The notes: generated from the sequence alone by a model not told the origin. A stretch of 64,000 bases of DNA from Adhaeribacter aerolatus (GCF_007991635.1 NZ_BJYS01000001.1:1-64000), one strand, 5' to 3'. Shown: positions 1 through 9,743, counted from the stretch's first letter. Translations and numbers: made by a program.

Positions 1-224
1 AAGCTATAAAATATTGAGTAGTGAATACCTGATAAAATATTTCAGGTGAAAACACACTGAAACGGCGGCCGAACTGCCCGACAGACAAACCTTTATCGAG
101 CCTTAGAAGTGCGTCAGATTAACATCAGAAATAATAAATATCAGATTATCATCAATTTGACCTTTGATTCTTATTTGATATATAAATTTTCTAAAAATTT
201 AACTGGGAAAGCACTAATCTAAAA
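1..224. other. Left-edge non-coding stretch
   Basis: AT-rich stretch downstream of the amino-acid permease stop codon. I see no convincing coding frame, RNA gene or strong terminator in it. It may include the 3' flank of a gene lying outside the window. Confidence 0.4.
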
Positions 225-1802
225 TTAATTAGCATCCGGCAGGTTGTTGTTTTTATTTAATTTACTGTGATGACGGCTGTATAAAAAATAAACCACCAAA
301 CCAATAGCCAGCCAGCCCAGTAACCTGTACCAGGTATGAATATTGAGGCCGGCCATCATGGCTAAACAAACAACAATGCCCAGAATCGGCACCAATGGTA
401 CCAGCGGTGTCCGGAAAGGCCGCGGCCGGTCCGGCTCTTTCACCCGTAAATACCAAACACCGCCACAAACAATTACAAAAGCGAGGAGAGTCCCGATGGA
501 TGTCATCTCGCCCAATTGGGCAATGGGCAAAGCACCGGCCGTAATCGCACATACTACCCCAATCAGAATAGAGCTCACATAGGGTGTTTGAAAACGCGGA
601 TGAATTTTACCAAAGAACGGCGGAATCAGGCCGTCGCGCGACATGGAATAGAAAATACGGGGCTGCCCCAGCAATAATACCAGCATAACCGAACCCAAAC
701 CGGCTACGGCGCCAATTTTTATTAAATCGGTTAGAATGCTATAACCGGTAGCTTCAATTCCCAGGGCAATCGGTTCCGCCACGTTTAGTTTGCGGTAATC
801 GACCAGGCCGGTTAAAATACCCGATACCAGAATATACAGAATGGTACAGATAACCAATGAGCCTAATATCCCAATAGGCATATCGCGTTGCGGATTTTTT
901 GCTTCCTGAGCAGCCGTACTCACCGCATCGAAACCAATATAAGCAAAGAATATCACCCCGGCCGCCCGCAAAATACCGCTCCAGCCATAGTGACCGAACT
1001 CGCCGGTATTCTCTGGTACAAAAGGTGTCCAGTTATCGGCAGCCAGTTCCGGGTTCCGGAAAATAAAGTAGCCGCCGGCCAGCACAAAGGCAAACACCAC
1101 AAATAATTTAATAAATACTATAAAGTTATTGAACTTGGCCGACTCCTGAATTCCTATTACCAGGATTACGGTTACGAGCAAAATTGCGCCGGCGGCCACC
1201 AGGTTAAAAACACCGGTTGCGTGCGGCAGGGTTACGATATTCAATCCCTGGCTGGCATAAGATTGGGTAAGCTGGTCGGTTATCTGCAGCCAGGCCTGAG
1301 ACTTAGGATCCTGTACCAATTCTATGCCCGGCGCATTCCACCACATGGGCGGTATATTAATCCCCAAGTCGCGCAAAAAGCTAACCAGGTAACCACTCCA
1401 GCCCACGGCTACCGTAGCAGCCCCGAACATATATTCCAGAATTAAATCCCACCCGATTATCCAGGCTACTAACTCCCCTAAAGTGGCATAGCCATAGGTA
1501 TAAGCCGAGCCGGCAATCGGAATCATGGAGGCAAACTCGGCGTAACACAAGCCGGCAAAAGCACAACCAATGCCCGCAATAATAAAAGAAAGTACCAATC
1601 CAGGTCCGGCAAACTGGGCAGCCGCACTGCCGGTAAGCACAAATATGCCGGTCCCGATAATAGCACCAATACCCAGCATAATCAGGTTAGTAGCCGAAAG
1701 GGTACGTTTCAGGGTGTGTCCGCCGTGGCCGTCGCTGTGCCCACCTTCCGCTTCCTGTAATAATTTATTAATAGATTTTCTGGCAAATATTTTAGAAGCC
1801 AT
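225..1802 (-). CDS. APC-superfamily amino-acid permease (CAT/YfnA-like)
   Basis: Predicted inner-membrane amino-acid transporter of 525 residues, the usual length for the cationic amino-acid transporter branch of the APC superfamily. The family motif GIGAIIGTGIFVLTG sits at about residues 44-58 in the first transmembrane helix, and 12 or more hydrophobic segments follow. The conserved stretch around FAYIGFDAVSTAAQEAKNP is also typical. The cytoplasmic N-terminus carries a His/Gly-rich patch (HSDGHGGH) at about residues 22-29, which could bind metal or be incidental. The start is a clean ATG. It stands alone, with about 770 bp upstream before the next recognised gene. Substrate specificity cannot be read from the sequence; family placement is secure. 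Confidence 0.93.
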   Translation of the reverse strand: MASKIFARKSINKLLQEAEGGHSDGHGGHTLKRTLSATNLIMLGIGAIIGTGIFVLTGSAAAQFAGPGLVLSFIIAGIGCAFAGLCYAEFASMIPIAGSAYTYGYATLGELVAWIIGWDLILEYMFGAATVAVGWSGYLVSFLRDLGINIPPMWWNAPGIELVQDPKSQAWLQITDQLTQSYASQGLNIVTLPHATGVFNLVAAGAILLVTVILVIGIQESAKFNNFIVFIKLFVVFAFVLAGGYFIFRNPELAADNWTPFVPENTGEFGHYGWSGILRAAGVIFFAYIGFDAVSTAAQEAKNPQRDMPIGILGSLVICTILYILVSGILTGLVDYRKLNVAEPIALGIEATGYSILTDLIKIGAVAGLGSVMLVLLLGQPRIFYSMSRDGLIPPFFGKIHPRFQTPYVSSILIGVVCAITAGALPIAQLGEMTSIGTLLAFVIVCGGVWYLRVKEPDRPRPFRTPLVPLVPILGIVVCLAMMAGLNIHTWYRLLGWLAIGLVVYFLYSRHHSKLNKNNNLPDAN

Positions 1803-1963
1803 TGACCTTTATCCTTAAATATTTAGAGATTGATTAATTCTGTTTTAAACTGCCCGCTGGCTGGTAACCAATTTGGCGGAAGAAGCTTAAGAAAAAGAGA
1901 TTTGCTCTTGCTGGTTGGTTATGCACTTTCTGACAGCATTCAGCAAGAATATTTTGGTTGCTG

Positions 1964-2337
1964 CTACGGCGCATTGGGTAAAACCCGAAGTAAATACCGG
2001 CTGCGAGAGCTGAAAAAAGGCGAAGGGTAAGTAAAAAATTGCAGCGCCGGAAAAAACACCAATATTGTCAACGCAAATACGGCCAGTTGCACCAGCAGTT
2101 CTTTTTCTGCTAAAATGTGAAAATAAGAAGCATTAACCTTTGTGGCAAGCTGATAAACCAGGTTCTGTTTCTCCGAATCCGGTTGGTTAACGACTTGCTC
2201 CGGCTGATTTTCGAAATGCCTGAGCGGAAAATACTTAGGTGATACGCAAAGGACTACCGTCAGCACGTAAAGTAAAGTAAAGTAAAGGCAAGCAAAGAAT
2301 TTCTTTTTCCGGATGATATTTTGCTGCTAATTTCCAT
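1964..2337 (-). CDS. Small two-helix membrane protein, frame broken at a pentanucleotide repeat
   Basis: Reading from the GTG at 2266 gives 100 residues with no good start context. An ATG at 2337 opens a frame that begins MEISSKISSGKRN and runs through four tandem CTTTA units (2267-2286, minus strand) before stopping at once in the current frame. Losing one 5-bp unit joins the two frames exactly, giving about 122 residues with a first hydrophobic helix spanning the repeat (LAFTLLYVLTVVLCV) and a second near LLVQLAVFALTILVFF. The reconstructed protein looks real, so the locus may be phase-variable and currently off, or a simple frameshift. I do not recognise the family. A TATATTTG box lies just before the ATG (2341-2348). 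Confidence 0.45.
2267..2286. repeat. (GTAAA)4 pentanucleotide tract
   Basis: Four perfect tandem GTAAA units on the plus strand (CTTTA on the coding strand), placed between the ATG at 2337 and the rest of the small membrane-protein frame. Because the unit is not a multiple of three, each slippage event changes the reading frame. Confidence 0.9.
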
Positions 2338-2498
2338 GCCCGGCAAATATAGCATATAACTTTAATCTCAGATATTTACCGGCATAAGAATATGCAATTT
2401 TTGTCACAACTTTTATCGATTTGATCCTAAATAATATTTAAACATAAAAGATTAAGCATCATTAATCGCCAGGTAATATCCTAAATTAATTTACCGTC

Positions 2499-2537
2499 AA
2501 AAAAAAGCCCGGCCAAATCGGCCAGGCTAATTTTTTA
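2499..2537 (-). terminator. Rho-independent terminator of the Nfu gene
   Basis: Stem AGCC-c-GGCC / GGCC-a-GGCT with a short loop, followed on the minus strand by a run of eight T. It lies about 35 bp beyond the Nfu stop codon. Confidence 0.75.
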
Positions 2538-2572
2538 TTTAAAGTAAAACTCCGGAAGCGGAATCTGGCAGA

Positions 2573-3196
2573 TTAATAGCCAAAATCAGTAACGCCTTCG
2601 GCTACTACTTCGGTAACTTCGGGCACCATACGCTTTAATAAATTCTCGATACCGGATTTTAAGGTGATGGTAGCCGACGGGCAGCCGCTGCACGAACCTT
2701 GCAGGTTTACCGTAACTACACCCTGGTTGTAAGATTTAAAAGTAATATTACCGCCATCCTGCTCCACGGCTGGCCGTACGTAATTTTCCAACAGGTCAAT
2801 TACTTTTTGCGAAATAACGGCATCTTCGCCGGTTAATTCGGCCGTAGCATCGGTATTGGCCTGTGCCTGTTCGGCCGCCGGGTTCTGTAAAAAAATGGGG
2901 CCACCGGCTTCTACATAAGATTTAATAAAATTACGCAGTTCCGGAATTAACTGCACCCACTGAATATCGGTGTTTTTGGTAACCGTTACAAAGTTGCTGG
3001 CGATAAATACCCGCGACACATAATCGAAGTTAAATAATTCCTGGGCCAGCGGCGAGTTAGCGGCACTTTCCAGGTTTGGGTAATCTACGCTAACACTGTC
3101 AGGGGCCAAAGTGGTGCTCAGCACAAACTTCATCGACTCCGGGTTAGGATTCGCTTCGGCATATACCGAAACTGATTTTTCTTTATTTTCTATCAT
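2573..3196 (-). CDS. NifU-family Fe-S cluster carrier (Nfu N- and C-domains)
   Basis: Predicted cytoplasmic Fe-S cluster scaffold/carrier that delivers clusters to apo-proteins. The 207 residues contain an Nfu_N-type domain (about 12-105, beginning YAEANPNPESMKF) and a C-terminal NifU domain (about 125-200) with the cluster-binding pair C169-x2-C172 in GSCSGCPSATITLK. A low-complexity Ala/Gln linker joins them. This two-domain architecture is standard in Bacteroidota and in mitochondrial NFU1. The ATG start is followed by a short polar leader with no targeting signal. It is monocistronic, with its own terminator. Function is confident by family; clients are unknown. Confidence 0.95.
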   Translation of the reverse strand: MIENKEKSVSVYAEANPNPESMKFVLSTTLAPDSVSVDYPNLESAANSPLAQELFNFDYVSRVFIASNFVTVTKNTDIQWVQLIPELRNFIKSYVEAGGPIFLQNPAAEQAQANTDATAELTGEDAVISQKVIDLLENYVRPAVEQDGGNITFKSYNQGVVTVNLQGSCSGCPSATITLKSGIENLLKRMVPEVTEVVAEGVTDFGY

Positions 3197-3380
3197 AATA
3201 TTCTGAGGTTAACAGGTAAATATAATTACTGCTATTATTGATCCAAAGTTAAACATAAAATCAAAAAACCGTATACGTTGCCTTATTTATGAAAATAAAC
3301 TGCCATCCCGTCAGTACCAGGCAATTTACTGCTGCTAAGCTTTTACTTTTTCCTGGGGTAGTTTATTAAACCGGAACGTG

Positions 3381-3388
3381 TAACTTTG
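3381..3388 (+). promoter_or_regulatory. Bacteroidota -7 box upstream of the antiporter gene
   Basis: TAACTTTG matches the phylum's TAnnTTTG -7 consensus. The upstream -33 element is not clear. It falls across a possible TTG start at 3386, which argues for translation from the ATG at 3425. Confidence 0.45.
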
Positions 3389-3424
3389 CCGCCATTATCA
3401 TTTTCTGGACAGATTTATTCCTGC

Positions 3425-4801
3425 ATGGTTAATCTATTTCTGCTACTATCTGAAACAATGCCGGTGCTGCCGGGGTTCCTTATTATTCCTTTCCTGCTTT
3501 TATTAGGTATGATTGCCTCCGGCCCGGTGTTATTTCCGCACTTCTGGGAGCATAATTACCGCTATGTAGCGGTTAGTCTGGGGTTGCTGGTGCTGGGGTA
3601 TTATTTGCTGGTGCTCCACGACCACCACATGCCCGCCGAAACCCTGGCCGATTATATTTCTTTTGCCGTATTATTGAGTTCGCTCTATATTGCGGCCGGT
3701 GGCATTTACATTAATGCCAACGCCCGGGCTACACCATTAATAAATATTATTGTGCTTTTTACCGGCGCTTGTCTGGCCAATATTATTGGTACCACAGGTG
3801 CTTCTTTGCTGCTCATCCGGCCCTTTATCCGTTTAAATATTCACCGGATAAAACCTTATCAGATTATCTTCTTTATTTTTATTGTCAGCAATGCGGGTGG
3901 TTTGCTTACGCCGCTCGGCGATCCGCCGCTGTTTATTGGTTTCCTCAAAGGTGTTCCCTTTTTCTGGACCTTGCAGCACCTGGTTTTGCCCTGGTTTATT
4001 GGCGTAGCTAGTTTATGCGCTATTTTCTATTATTTTGACTGGAAAAACCGGGCCGAAGATTATACCCCTAAAGCTGAAGTAAAACAAAAAATTGATCAGC
4101 GCATTGAGTTTTATTTTACCGGCAAGCGCAACCTGGTGTGGCTGGCGATTATTATTAGCGCTATTTTCCTGGACCCGAACGTGGTGCCAGGGTTGCCGGC
4201 TATAACGGTAGGCGAAATGCGGTTCTCTTTCATCCGGGAAATAATTCAGTTAACGGCGGCATTCTTCTGCTACCGCTATTCGAGTAAAACGGCACTCAAC
4301 GGCAACCACTTTTCTTTTGGGCCTATTCTGGAAGTAGTATTCTTATTTTTCGGGATATTTTTTACCATGATGCCGGCGCTGCAAATGGCCTCGCGGCTGG
4401 CCGCTTCCCCGGCTTTCAGCAACCTGCTCAACCCCGATACGGTTTACTGGGCAGCTGGCTCCCTATCCGGCTTTTTAGACAATGCGCCTACCTATGCCAA
4501 CTTTTTATCGCTGAGCATGGCCAAATACAACCTGAGTTACAGCAATGTGCAGGATGTACATAACTTTGCCATGGGGATGGCCGGCTCGCCAGAAACGTAC
4601 CAATTGCTGGAAGCTATTTCGCTGGGCTCCGTATTCTTTGGAGCTTTCTCTTACATCGGCAACGGGCCTAATTTTATGGTGAAAGCCATTGCCGAAAGCG
4701 CCGGTATTAAAATGCCTTCTTTCTTTAAATATATTTTAGCCTATTCTATCCCGTTCCTGTTGCCGGTTCTATTCTTAATCTGGCTGGTGGTAGTGCGGTA
4801 A
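3425..4801 (+). CDS. Na+/H+ antiporter-like protein of the ArsB/NhaD (CitMHS) superfamily
   Basis: Inner-membrane ion transporter of about 458 residues and 11-12 helices. Two diagnostic re-entrant-type segments are visible: GGLLTPLGDPPLFIGFLKG near the middle and SGFLDNAPTYANFL in the C-terminal half, the inverted-repeat signature of the ion-transporter superfamily (NhaD, ArsB, CitM). I place the start at the ATG at 3425; an upstream TTG at 3386 would fall in the promoter -7 box. In Bacteroidota such proteins are usually labelled sodium:proton antiporter or putative citrate transporter; the ion is not proved. It is a single gene, converging on the YitT gene. Confidence 0.88.
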   Translation: MVNLFLLLSETMPVLPGFLIIPFLLLLGMIASGPVLFPHFWEHNYRYVAVSLGLLVLGYYLLVLHDHHMPAETLADYISFAVLLSSLYIAAGGIYINANARATPLINIIVLFTGACLANIIGTTGASLLLIRPFIRLNIHRIKPYQIIFFIFIVSNAGGLLTPLGDPPLFIGFLKGVPFFWTLQHLVLPWFIGVASLCAIFYYFDWKNRAEDYTPKAEVKQKIDQRIEFYFTGKRNLVWLAIIISAIFLDPNVVPGLPAITVGEMRFSFIREIIQLTAAFFCYRYSSKTALNGNHFSFGPILEVVFLFFGIFFTMMPALQMASRLAASPAFSNLLNPDTVYWAAGSLSGFLDNAPTYANFLSLSMAKYNLSYSNVQDVHNFAMGMAGSPETYQLLEAISLGSVFFGAFSYIGNGPNFMVKAIAESAGIKMPSFFKYILAYSIPFLLPVLFLIWLVVVR

Positions 4802-4963
4802 AAGTTAACAGTAATCAGTTATTAGTTAATAGTTCGAAAAAAATAGGCAAGCGAGACTAAGTTGCAGTTAGCATTGCCACTTTTCTTCCCACCAATATAA
4901 GTTAAAATTCAATTTTTAGCTTCTTTACTGATAACTAATAACTAATACCTGTTAACTAACAAC
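4802..4963. repeat. Convergent intergenic region with degenerate inverted stutter repeats
   Basis: The two ends of this gap carry imperfect inverted copies of a stuttering sequence built of GTTA, ATTAGTTA and AACTAATA words (about 4804-4833 and 4925-4957). They could pair into a long imperfect hairpin between the convergent genes. The same style of sequence recurs in four other gaps of the window. Confidence 0.5.
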
Positions 4964-5941
4964 TTACTTCCCTTTTAAAGGCCGTTTCTTAATCATGCCG
5001 CCTTTGGTATCTTTGATGCTGTTCATCACAATAAAGGCATTGCGGTCTATTTTTTCTACTTCGGTTTGCAGGCGGGCAATCTCCAGGCGGGTAATTACGG
5101 TAAATACAATATCTACGGTGCCCAGCTGCTCGCTTTGCTTGCCGTAACCCCGTTTGCCATTGTAAATCGTTACGCCCCGGCCCATTTGCTCGGTCAGCAT
5201 AAGCCTGATTTCATCGCTGTGCGACGAAATAATGGTAACGCCGGTATATTCTTCTACCCCTTCAATAATAAAATCGATGGTTTTGGAGGCGGCCAGGTAA
5301 GTCAGGATAGAGTACAAAGCTACTTCTATAGATAGCAGATATGCCGCCCCCGAAAATATTACCACGTTAAAAATTAGGACAATATCGCCAATGGTAAGAC
5401 CGGTTTTCCGGCTGAGCGTAATAGCTAATATCTCCGTGCCATCCAGCACCGCCCCGCCCCTAACCGATAAACCGATACCGGCTCCCAGAAAAAAACCACC
5501 AAAAGCAGCTACTAATAATTTATCGGTGGTAATAACCGGGTAAGTAATGGTTAACAAGGCCAGGGCCAACCCACAAATAGCCAGAATGCTTTTAATCGCA
5601 AAACTTTTCCCAATTTGGGTAAAGCCCAGAATCAGGAAAGGAATATTAATAACCACAATCAACAGCGGTAGCGGATACTGCGTGAGCCCGGAAGTTAAAA
5701 GCGAAATCCCTGTAACGCCGCCATCAATAAAGGAATTAGGCAATAAAAAACTCTTCAGTCCGAAGCCCGCCGAGATTATACCTGCCAGGATAAAAATGAC
5801 GTCTTTCACCAGGTGCCAAGCCGTAACTTTCAGGCGCAGAAACTCTTTGGCCTGGCCGTATTTGCTCATTTCCGGCAGCCCCTCCAGTTGTTTCCGGTGC
5901 CGGAACCGGTTTACCACAAACTGCTGCAATGATGGGTTCAT
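4964..5941 (-). CDS. YitT family membrane protein
   Basis: Integral membrane protein of 325 residues with a YitT (DUF161-type) N-terminal half of five to six helices (about residues 45-215, including LLPNSFIDGGVTGISLL) and a soluble C-terminal DUF2179-like domain (about 230-310, with YTGVTIISSHSDEIR and DIVFTVITRLEI). The family has no settled biochemical role. Start is the ATG at 5941; the first 35 residues are polar and precede the first helix, so a later start is possible. It ends in a basic tail (KKRPLKGK). About 130 bp separate it from aroC, and operon membership is uncertain. Confidence 0.92.
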   Translation of the reverse strand: MNPSLQQFVVNRFRHRKQLEGLPEMSKYGQAKEFLRLKVTAWHLVKDVIFILAGIISAGFGLKSFLLPNSFIDGGVTGISLLTSGLTQYPLPLLIVVINIPFLILGFTQIGKSFAIKSILAICGLALALLTITYPVITTDKLLVAAFGGFFLGAGIGLSVRGGAVLDGTEILAITLSRKTGLTIGDIVLIFNVVIFSGAAYLLSIEVALYSILTYLAASKTIDFIIEGVEEYTGVTIISSHSDEIRLMLTEQMGRGVTIYNGKRGYGKQSEQLGTVDIVFTVITRLEIARLQTEVEKIDRNAFIVMNSIKDTKGGMIKKRPLKGK

Positions 5942-6069
5942 CTGGCTGGATTCATTTGTACAATGAAAAAATATTAGTCGGGTACAATTTTCCGGCGCTG
6001 CCTTAGCTGTATATACGCTTCCTGTAAACGAAGAATACTACCCTGATAAAAAAGTAAAGTATCAAGTTG

Positions 6070-7146
6070 TTACCGGATGGCTTTCTGGCGGAGCAAAAAA
6101 TCAACGATAACCAGGGCCGCCATAGCATCTACAATTGGTACGGCGCGGGGCAATACACAAGGGTCGTGGCGGCCTTTCCCTTCTAAAGTTATGGTTTCGC
6201 CGGCATCGTTAATACTGGTTTGGGGTTGCAGAATAGTGGCTACCGGTTTAAAGGCTACTCTAAAATAAATATCTTCACCGTTAGAAATGCCCCCCTGAAT
6301 ACCCCCGGAATGGTTTGTACGGGTTCTGATTTTACCGTCTTCGTCGGTGTAAAATTCATCGTTGTGTTGGGAGCCGTACATGGTAGTACCGGTAAAACCG
6401 CTGCCGTACTCAAAGCCTTTAACAGCATTAATGCTCAGCATGGCCTTTCCTAATTCGGCGTGCAGTTTATCAAAAGCCGGTTCGCCTAAACCTACCGGAA
6501 CGCCTTTAATCACGCAAGTAATTACCCCCCCTATGGTATCGCGGTTTTTGCGAGTTTCCTCTACCAGTTTAATCATGGCCTCGGCCGTTTCCGGCTCCGG
6601 ACAACGAATTTTGTTGCTATCGATTAAACTTAAATCTAAAGCCCGGTAGTCTTCTTTTAGCGCAATATTACCCACCGCCGATACGTACGAAGCAATCTGA
6701 ATACCTTGCTGTTTTAAGTATTTGCTCGCAATAGCGCCGGCGGCTACCCGTGCTAAGGTTTCGCGGGCCGAGCTGCGCCCACCGCCCCGGTGGTCGCGCA
6801 GGCCGTACTTGGTAGTATAGGTATAATCGGCGTGCGAAGGCCGGAAAGCGTGCTCTAAGTGGGAATAATCTTTGCCAGCCTGGTTTTTATTATTTACCAT
6901 CATGGCAATAGGTGTGCCGGTAGTTTTATTATCGTATAAGCCCGATAGAATAATGATTTCGTCTTCTTCTTTGCGCTGGGTGGTAATATTTGATTGGCCG
7001 GGCCGACGGCGATCTAATTCCTGCTGAATTTCTTCGGCGGTTATTTCCAGGCCGGCGGGGCAACCATCTACCACTACACCTACCGATAAGCCGTGCGACT
7101 CGCCGAAAGTGGTAATTTTAAAAAGCTTACCGTATGAATTACTCAT
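6070..7146 (-). CDS. aroC: Chorismate synthase
   Basis: Converts 5-enolpyruvylshikimate-3-phosphate to chorismate, the last step of the shikimate pathway, using reduced FMN. The 358-residue length is normal. Visible signatures are the N-terminal [22 protein letters not shown], the [12 protein letters not shown] stretch, [10 protein letters not shown], and the C-terminal FKPVATI. The ATG start follows the batD stop codon by only 3 bp, so the two genes are almost certainly cotranscribed with batD first. No sign of damage. Confidence 0.98.
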   Translation of the reverse strand: MSNSYGKLFKITTFGESHGLSVGVVVDGCPAGLEITAEEIQQELDRRRPGQSNITTQRKEEDEIIILSGLYDNKTTGTPIAMMVNNKNQAGKDYSHLEHAFRPSHADYTYTTKYGLRDHRGGGRSSARETLARVAAGAIASKYLKQQGIQIASYVSAVGNIALKEDYRALDLSLIDSNKIRCPEPETAEAMIKLVEETRKNRDTIGGVITCVIKGVPVGLGEPAFDKLHAELGKAMLSINAVKGFEYGSGFTGTTMYGSQHNDEFYTDEDGKIRTRTNHSGGIQGGISNGEDIYFRVAFKPVATILQPQTSINDAGETITLEGKGRHDPCVLPRAVPIVDAMAALVIVDFLLRQKAIR

Positions 7147-7149
7147 TTA

Positions 7150-8604
7150 TTATTTTTTAAAGAACAAAAACAACGAGATACAAAGTAAAAACAAAATGAC
7201 CACATTCGTATACAACTTTATCTCGTTAAACTGATTTAAACTAATAAGATTATTTTCTTCTTCCCCGATGAGTTTATAAAAAGGGTCCGATGCTTCCGGG
7301 CGATAGTCTCCCAGCTGGTTTTCGGCACCTTTTACCGCTACTGCTAATTCAGAACGCAACGTATCGTAGCGGCTTTTTACCGGATCAAAATAAACTAACC
7401 AGAACAGGGTACCTAAATTATACGATCCAGGTTGCCGGGCCAGCAGGTTGTACCGAAAATTCTTGGCTCCTTCCTGCACCGCGGCTGTTTTAGTACGAAT
7501 TACCTTTGTTTCGGGTGGATATATTTCCAAGCCGCTCATGGGCGGCGGTGTCGGCGGCAGAATAGCGCCTAAATTTCCCTGGCCTTCTACTTCAAACTGA
7601 TAAGAGAAGCTCTGGCCCGTCCGGAAAGTTCTCCGGTTCAGGCTTTCCTTTAATTTATACTGGCCTACTGGTACCACGTCGCGCAACGGGTGCGGGGGCA
7701 AAGCTTTAACTGCGACTGTTTTGGGCCTAGAGGTAAACGTTATTAAATTAGTTGGCTCTGCGGGAGCAGCAAAAGCTGCGGGCTCCGGCTGCTGGCTCAT
7801 GGTTAATGTTACTGCCGGAAAAGCAATTGGGTTTGGACTGAGCGGATAAAGCAGTTTCCGGAACAGGTTAAATTTGAGGAAGGTTTTTTCCCGGATAATA
7901 ACGGTATCGGGTTTTATTTCGGCGGTGGGTTCAAAAGCTTCTTCCCAGGCATTTTGCTGCCTTAACTTTTTAATAAACTCCGGGTACTGTTGGGCGAAAT
8001 CATGAAAGTTTAATATCCCTTGTTCGGGCTCATGCAAGTAAAAAGCCAGCCGTACGTACAAGCCCTCTCCCACATAAATATTTTCTTTATCGGTTTCCAA
8101 CGACAAAAAGGACTGGCTTTCTAAAGGTTTACTTACCGGCGGGCCAATTACTATGGGCGCATCTTTACCCGGGGGCGGCCCTGTTTCTTCCACCTCGGTT
8201 GCCATCGGCAAAATAGTTATAGTAGTACCTTTGGCTTGCATTCGCTTACCATTCACGGTAATGGCAAAAGGCTTTAAAGTAAATTTACCTTCTTCCAGGG
8301 CGGCATAATTTTGGGTAATGGTTTGTTCGATAATGGTTTTGTTGCCCAACCCGATGCGGGAAGTGGTATTGGTGCGAGTACTTTTTTTAAATCCTTCTAT
8401 CTCGGGGAAATCTCCCAGGTTATGCAGCGGTTGGTTCCGGAGGGTTACCGAAATGGTATAATATTCATTAATAGGAATTTTATTGGGGCCTAGTACAATA
8501 ACTATCTCCTGCCCATAAGCCCATTGGCTGCTGCCAACCACGCAAAACAGGAGCAGAAATAAAAAAACATTTTTCCTTAAGCAATTATTAATCAAAGCAA
8601 CCAA
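7150..8604 (-). CDS. BatD-like exported/membrane protein
   Basis: Protein of 484 residues with a signal peptide (FLFLLLFCVVGSSQWAYGQ), Ig-like BatD (oxygen-tolerance) domains through the middle, and a C-terminal anchor helix (VVILFLLCISLFLFF) followed by two lysines. BatD proteins are normally encoded with batA/B/C/E and a MoxR ATPase and are thought to act at the cell envelope; here it stands without the Bat partners, directly upstream of aroC. No in-frame ATG precedes the signal peptide, so translation probably starts at the TTG at 8602-8604. It is somewhat shorter than many BatD proteins (about 550-600). Function is inferred by family only. Confidence 0.82.
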   Translation of the reverse strand: MVALINNCLRKNVFLFLLLFCVVGSSQWAYGQEIVIVLGPNKIPINEYYTISVTLRNQPLHNLGDFPEIEGFKKSTRTNTTSRIGLGNKTIIEQTITQNYAALEEGKFTLKPFAITVNGKRMQAKGTTITILPMATEVEETGPPPGKDAPIVIGPPVSKPLESQSFLSLETDKENIYVGEGLYVRLAFYLHEPEQGILNFHDFAQQYPEFIKKLRQQNAWEEAFEPTAEIKPDTVIIREKTFLKFNLFRKLLYPLSPNPIAFPAVTLTMSQQPEPAAFAAPAEPTNLITFTSRPKTVAVKALPPHPLRDVVPVGQYKLKESLNRRTFRTGQSFSYQFEVEGQGNLGAILPPTPPPMSGLEIYPPETKVIRTKTAAVQEGAKNFRYNLLARQPGSYNLGTLFWLVYFDPVKSRYDTLRSELAVAVKGAENQLGDYRPEASDPFYKLIGEEENNLISLNQFNEIKLYTNVVILFLLCISLFLFFKK

Positions 8605-8990
8605 GCCTTCCTCAGCATATTACCTACCATTAAAAAAATTAAAGCCTGCATGCTGCCAATTATTAATCAATCAGGATAAATACAGAATAAAATATGAACG
8701 CTCTGCAACAAAAGGTATTATGCTTTTTCAGGAGCATTAAGCTAACCCGGCAAAGTTCATCAGAAATTTACCAAATTACCAAACCGCAACTAATTAGTTA
8801 TCATTTATTTATCTCAACCTAAAAGCCCCAATACAAAAATATTTCTATTTGCGGCGCTTTATTTAAATCCAGTTTTGCCATCCACTCCGTAGGTCTCGTC
8901 ATCTTTCCGGATTTTAAAAGTAATCGTTAGCCGGCGGCGGTTGCTGTAATCCGGAACAAAGATGATTGTTTCATTTCAAAAATTAAAACT
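8605..8990. other. Divergent intergenic region, batD / ferritin-like genes
   Basis: About 385 bp between divergent transcription units. It should hold both promoters, but I find no full TTTG-N19-TAnnTTTG match and no RNA element or credible small gene. Confidence 0.4.
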
Positions 8991-9725
8991 ATGGCAAAAA
9001 ATACAAATCCGCAGGAAACTGCTGACGGATTAACGAAAAAGGTTACCAGTCCTATTCAGCGGCGTTCCTTTCTGAAGTACGCCGGGGCCGGAGCTGCCCT
9101 TTCCACGCTCTTTATTATGGGCTGCGACAATGACGATGACATGAATAACTTGCCCGGCGACGGGGTAAACCTGGGCTCGGGTGATGTAGGCATATTAAAT
9201 TATGCTTATGCCCTGGAGCAACTCGAAGCGGCATTTTATACGCAGGTAGTTGCCTCTACCAGTTTTAACACCACCTTTTCCAACGCCATGGAAAGGATGA
9301 TTTTAACTGATATTCGGGATCATGAGGTGGCACACCGGGAGTTCTTTAAAGCCGCTATTACCAGCGCCGCTCCCGACGACATTATTCCGGGCTTAACGCC
9401 AGATTTTTCGGCCGTAAATTTTAACGATCGCAATGCAGTACTGGCCACCGCCAAAACTTTCGAAGATTTAGGAGTAGCTGCTTATAACGGCGCTGGCAAA
9501 TTACTTACCAGTGCTACTTTCCTGACTTTAGCCGGCAAAATTGTTTCGGTAGAAGCGCGCCACGCGGCCGAAATTCGGGATATTATTTCGAATGGCACCT
9601 TTGCCAGCGGACCCGAAATAAATAATATGGGTATGGATCGGGCCTTAATGCCCAAAGATGTGCTTGCGGCCGCCCAACCTTTTATCAAAGAAAAAATCAA
9701 TTTCAGTAATCTGCCAACCACTTAA
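8991..9725 (+). CDS. Exported ferritin-like domain lipoprotein
   Basis: Protein of 244 residues with a twin-arginine-like signal (RRSFLKYAGAGAA, about 25-37) ending in a lipobox (FIMGC), so it is probably exported by Tat and lipid-anchored. The mature part is a ferritin-like four-helix bundle (PF13668 type) with the expected Glu/His ligand pattern: LEQLEAAFYTQ, DIRDHEVAHREFF, FEDLGVAAYN and VEARHAAEIRD. This family is often called dessication-associated or ferritin-like and may bind iron; oxidase or storage activity is unproved. It is followed after 18 bp by a paralogue with the same motif order, forming a two-gene operon. Confidence 0.88.
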   Translation: MAKNTNPQETADGLTKKVTSPIQRRSFLKYAGAGAALSTLFIMGCDNDDDMNNLPGDGVNLGSGDVGILNYAYALEQLEAAFYTQVVASTSFNTTFSNAMERMILTDIRDHEVAHREFFKAAITSAAPDDIIPGLTPDFSAVNFNDRNAVLATAKTFEDLGVAAYNGAGKLLTSATFLTLAGKIVSVEARHAAEIRDIISNGTFASGPEINNMGMDRALMPKDVLAAAQPFIKEKINFSNLPTT

Positions 9726-9728
9726 GCC

Positions 9729-9736
9729 AGGAGGAA
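9729..9736 (+). promoter_or_regulatory. Strong Shine-Dalgarno for the second ferritin-like gene
   Basis: A full AGGAGG core lies about 9 bp before the ATG at 9744. Such sites are uncommon in this window, where most genes have A-rich leaders, so this suggests independent, efficient initiation within the operon. Confidence 0.7.
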
Positions 9737-9743
9737 ATAAACC

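Noticed and set aside
3386-3424. TTG start for the antiporter gene
   Set aside because: It overlaps the TAACTTTG -7 box; ATG at 3425 is preferred.
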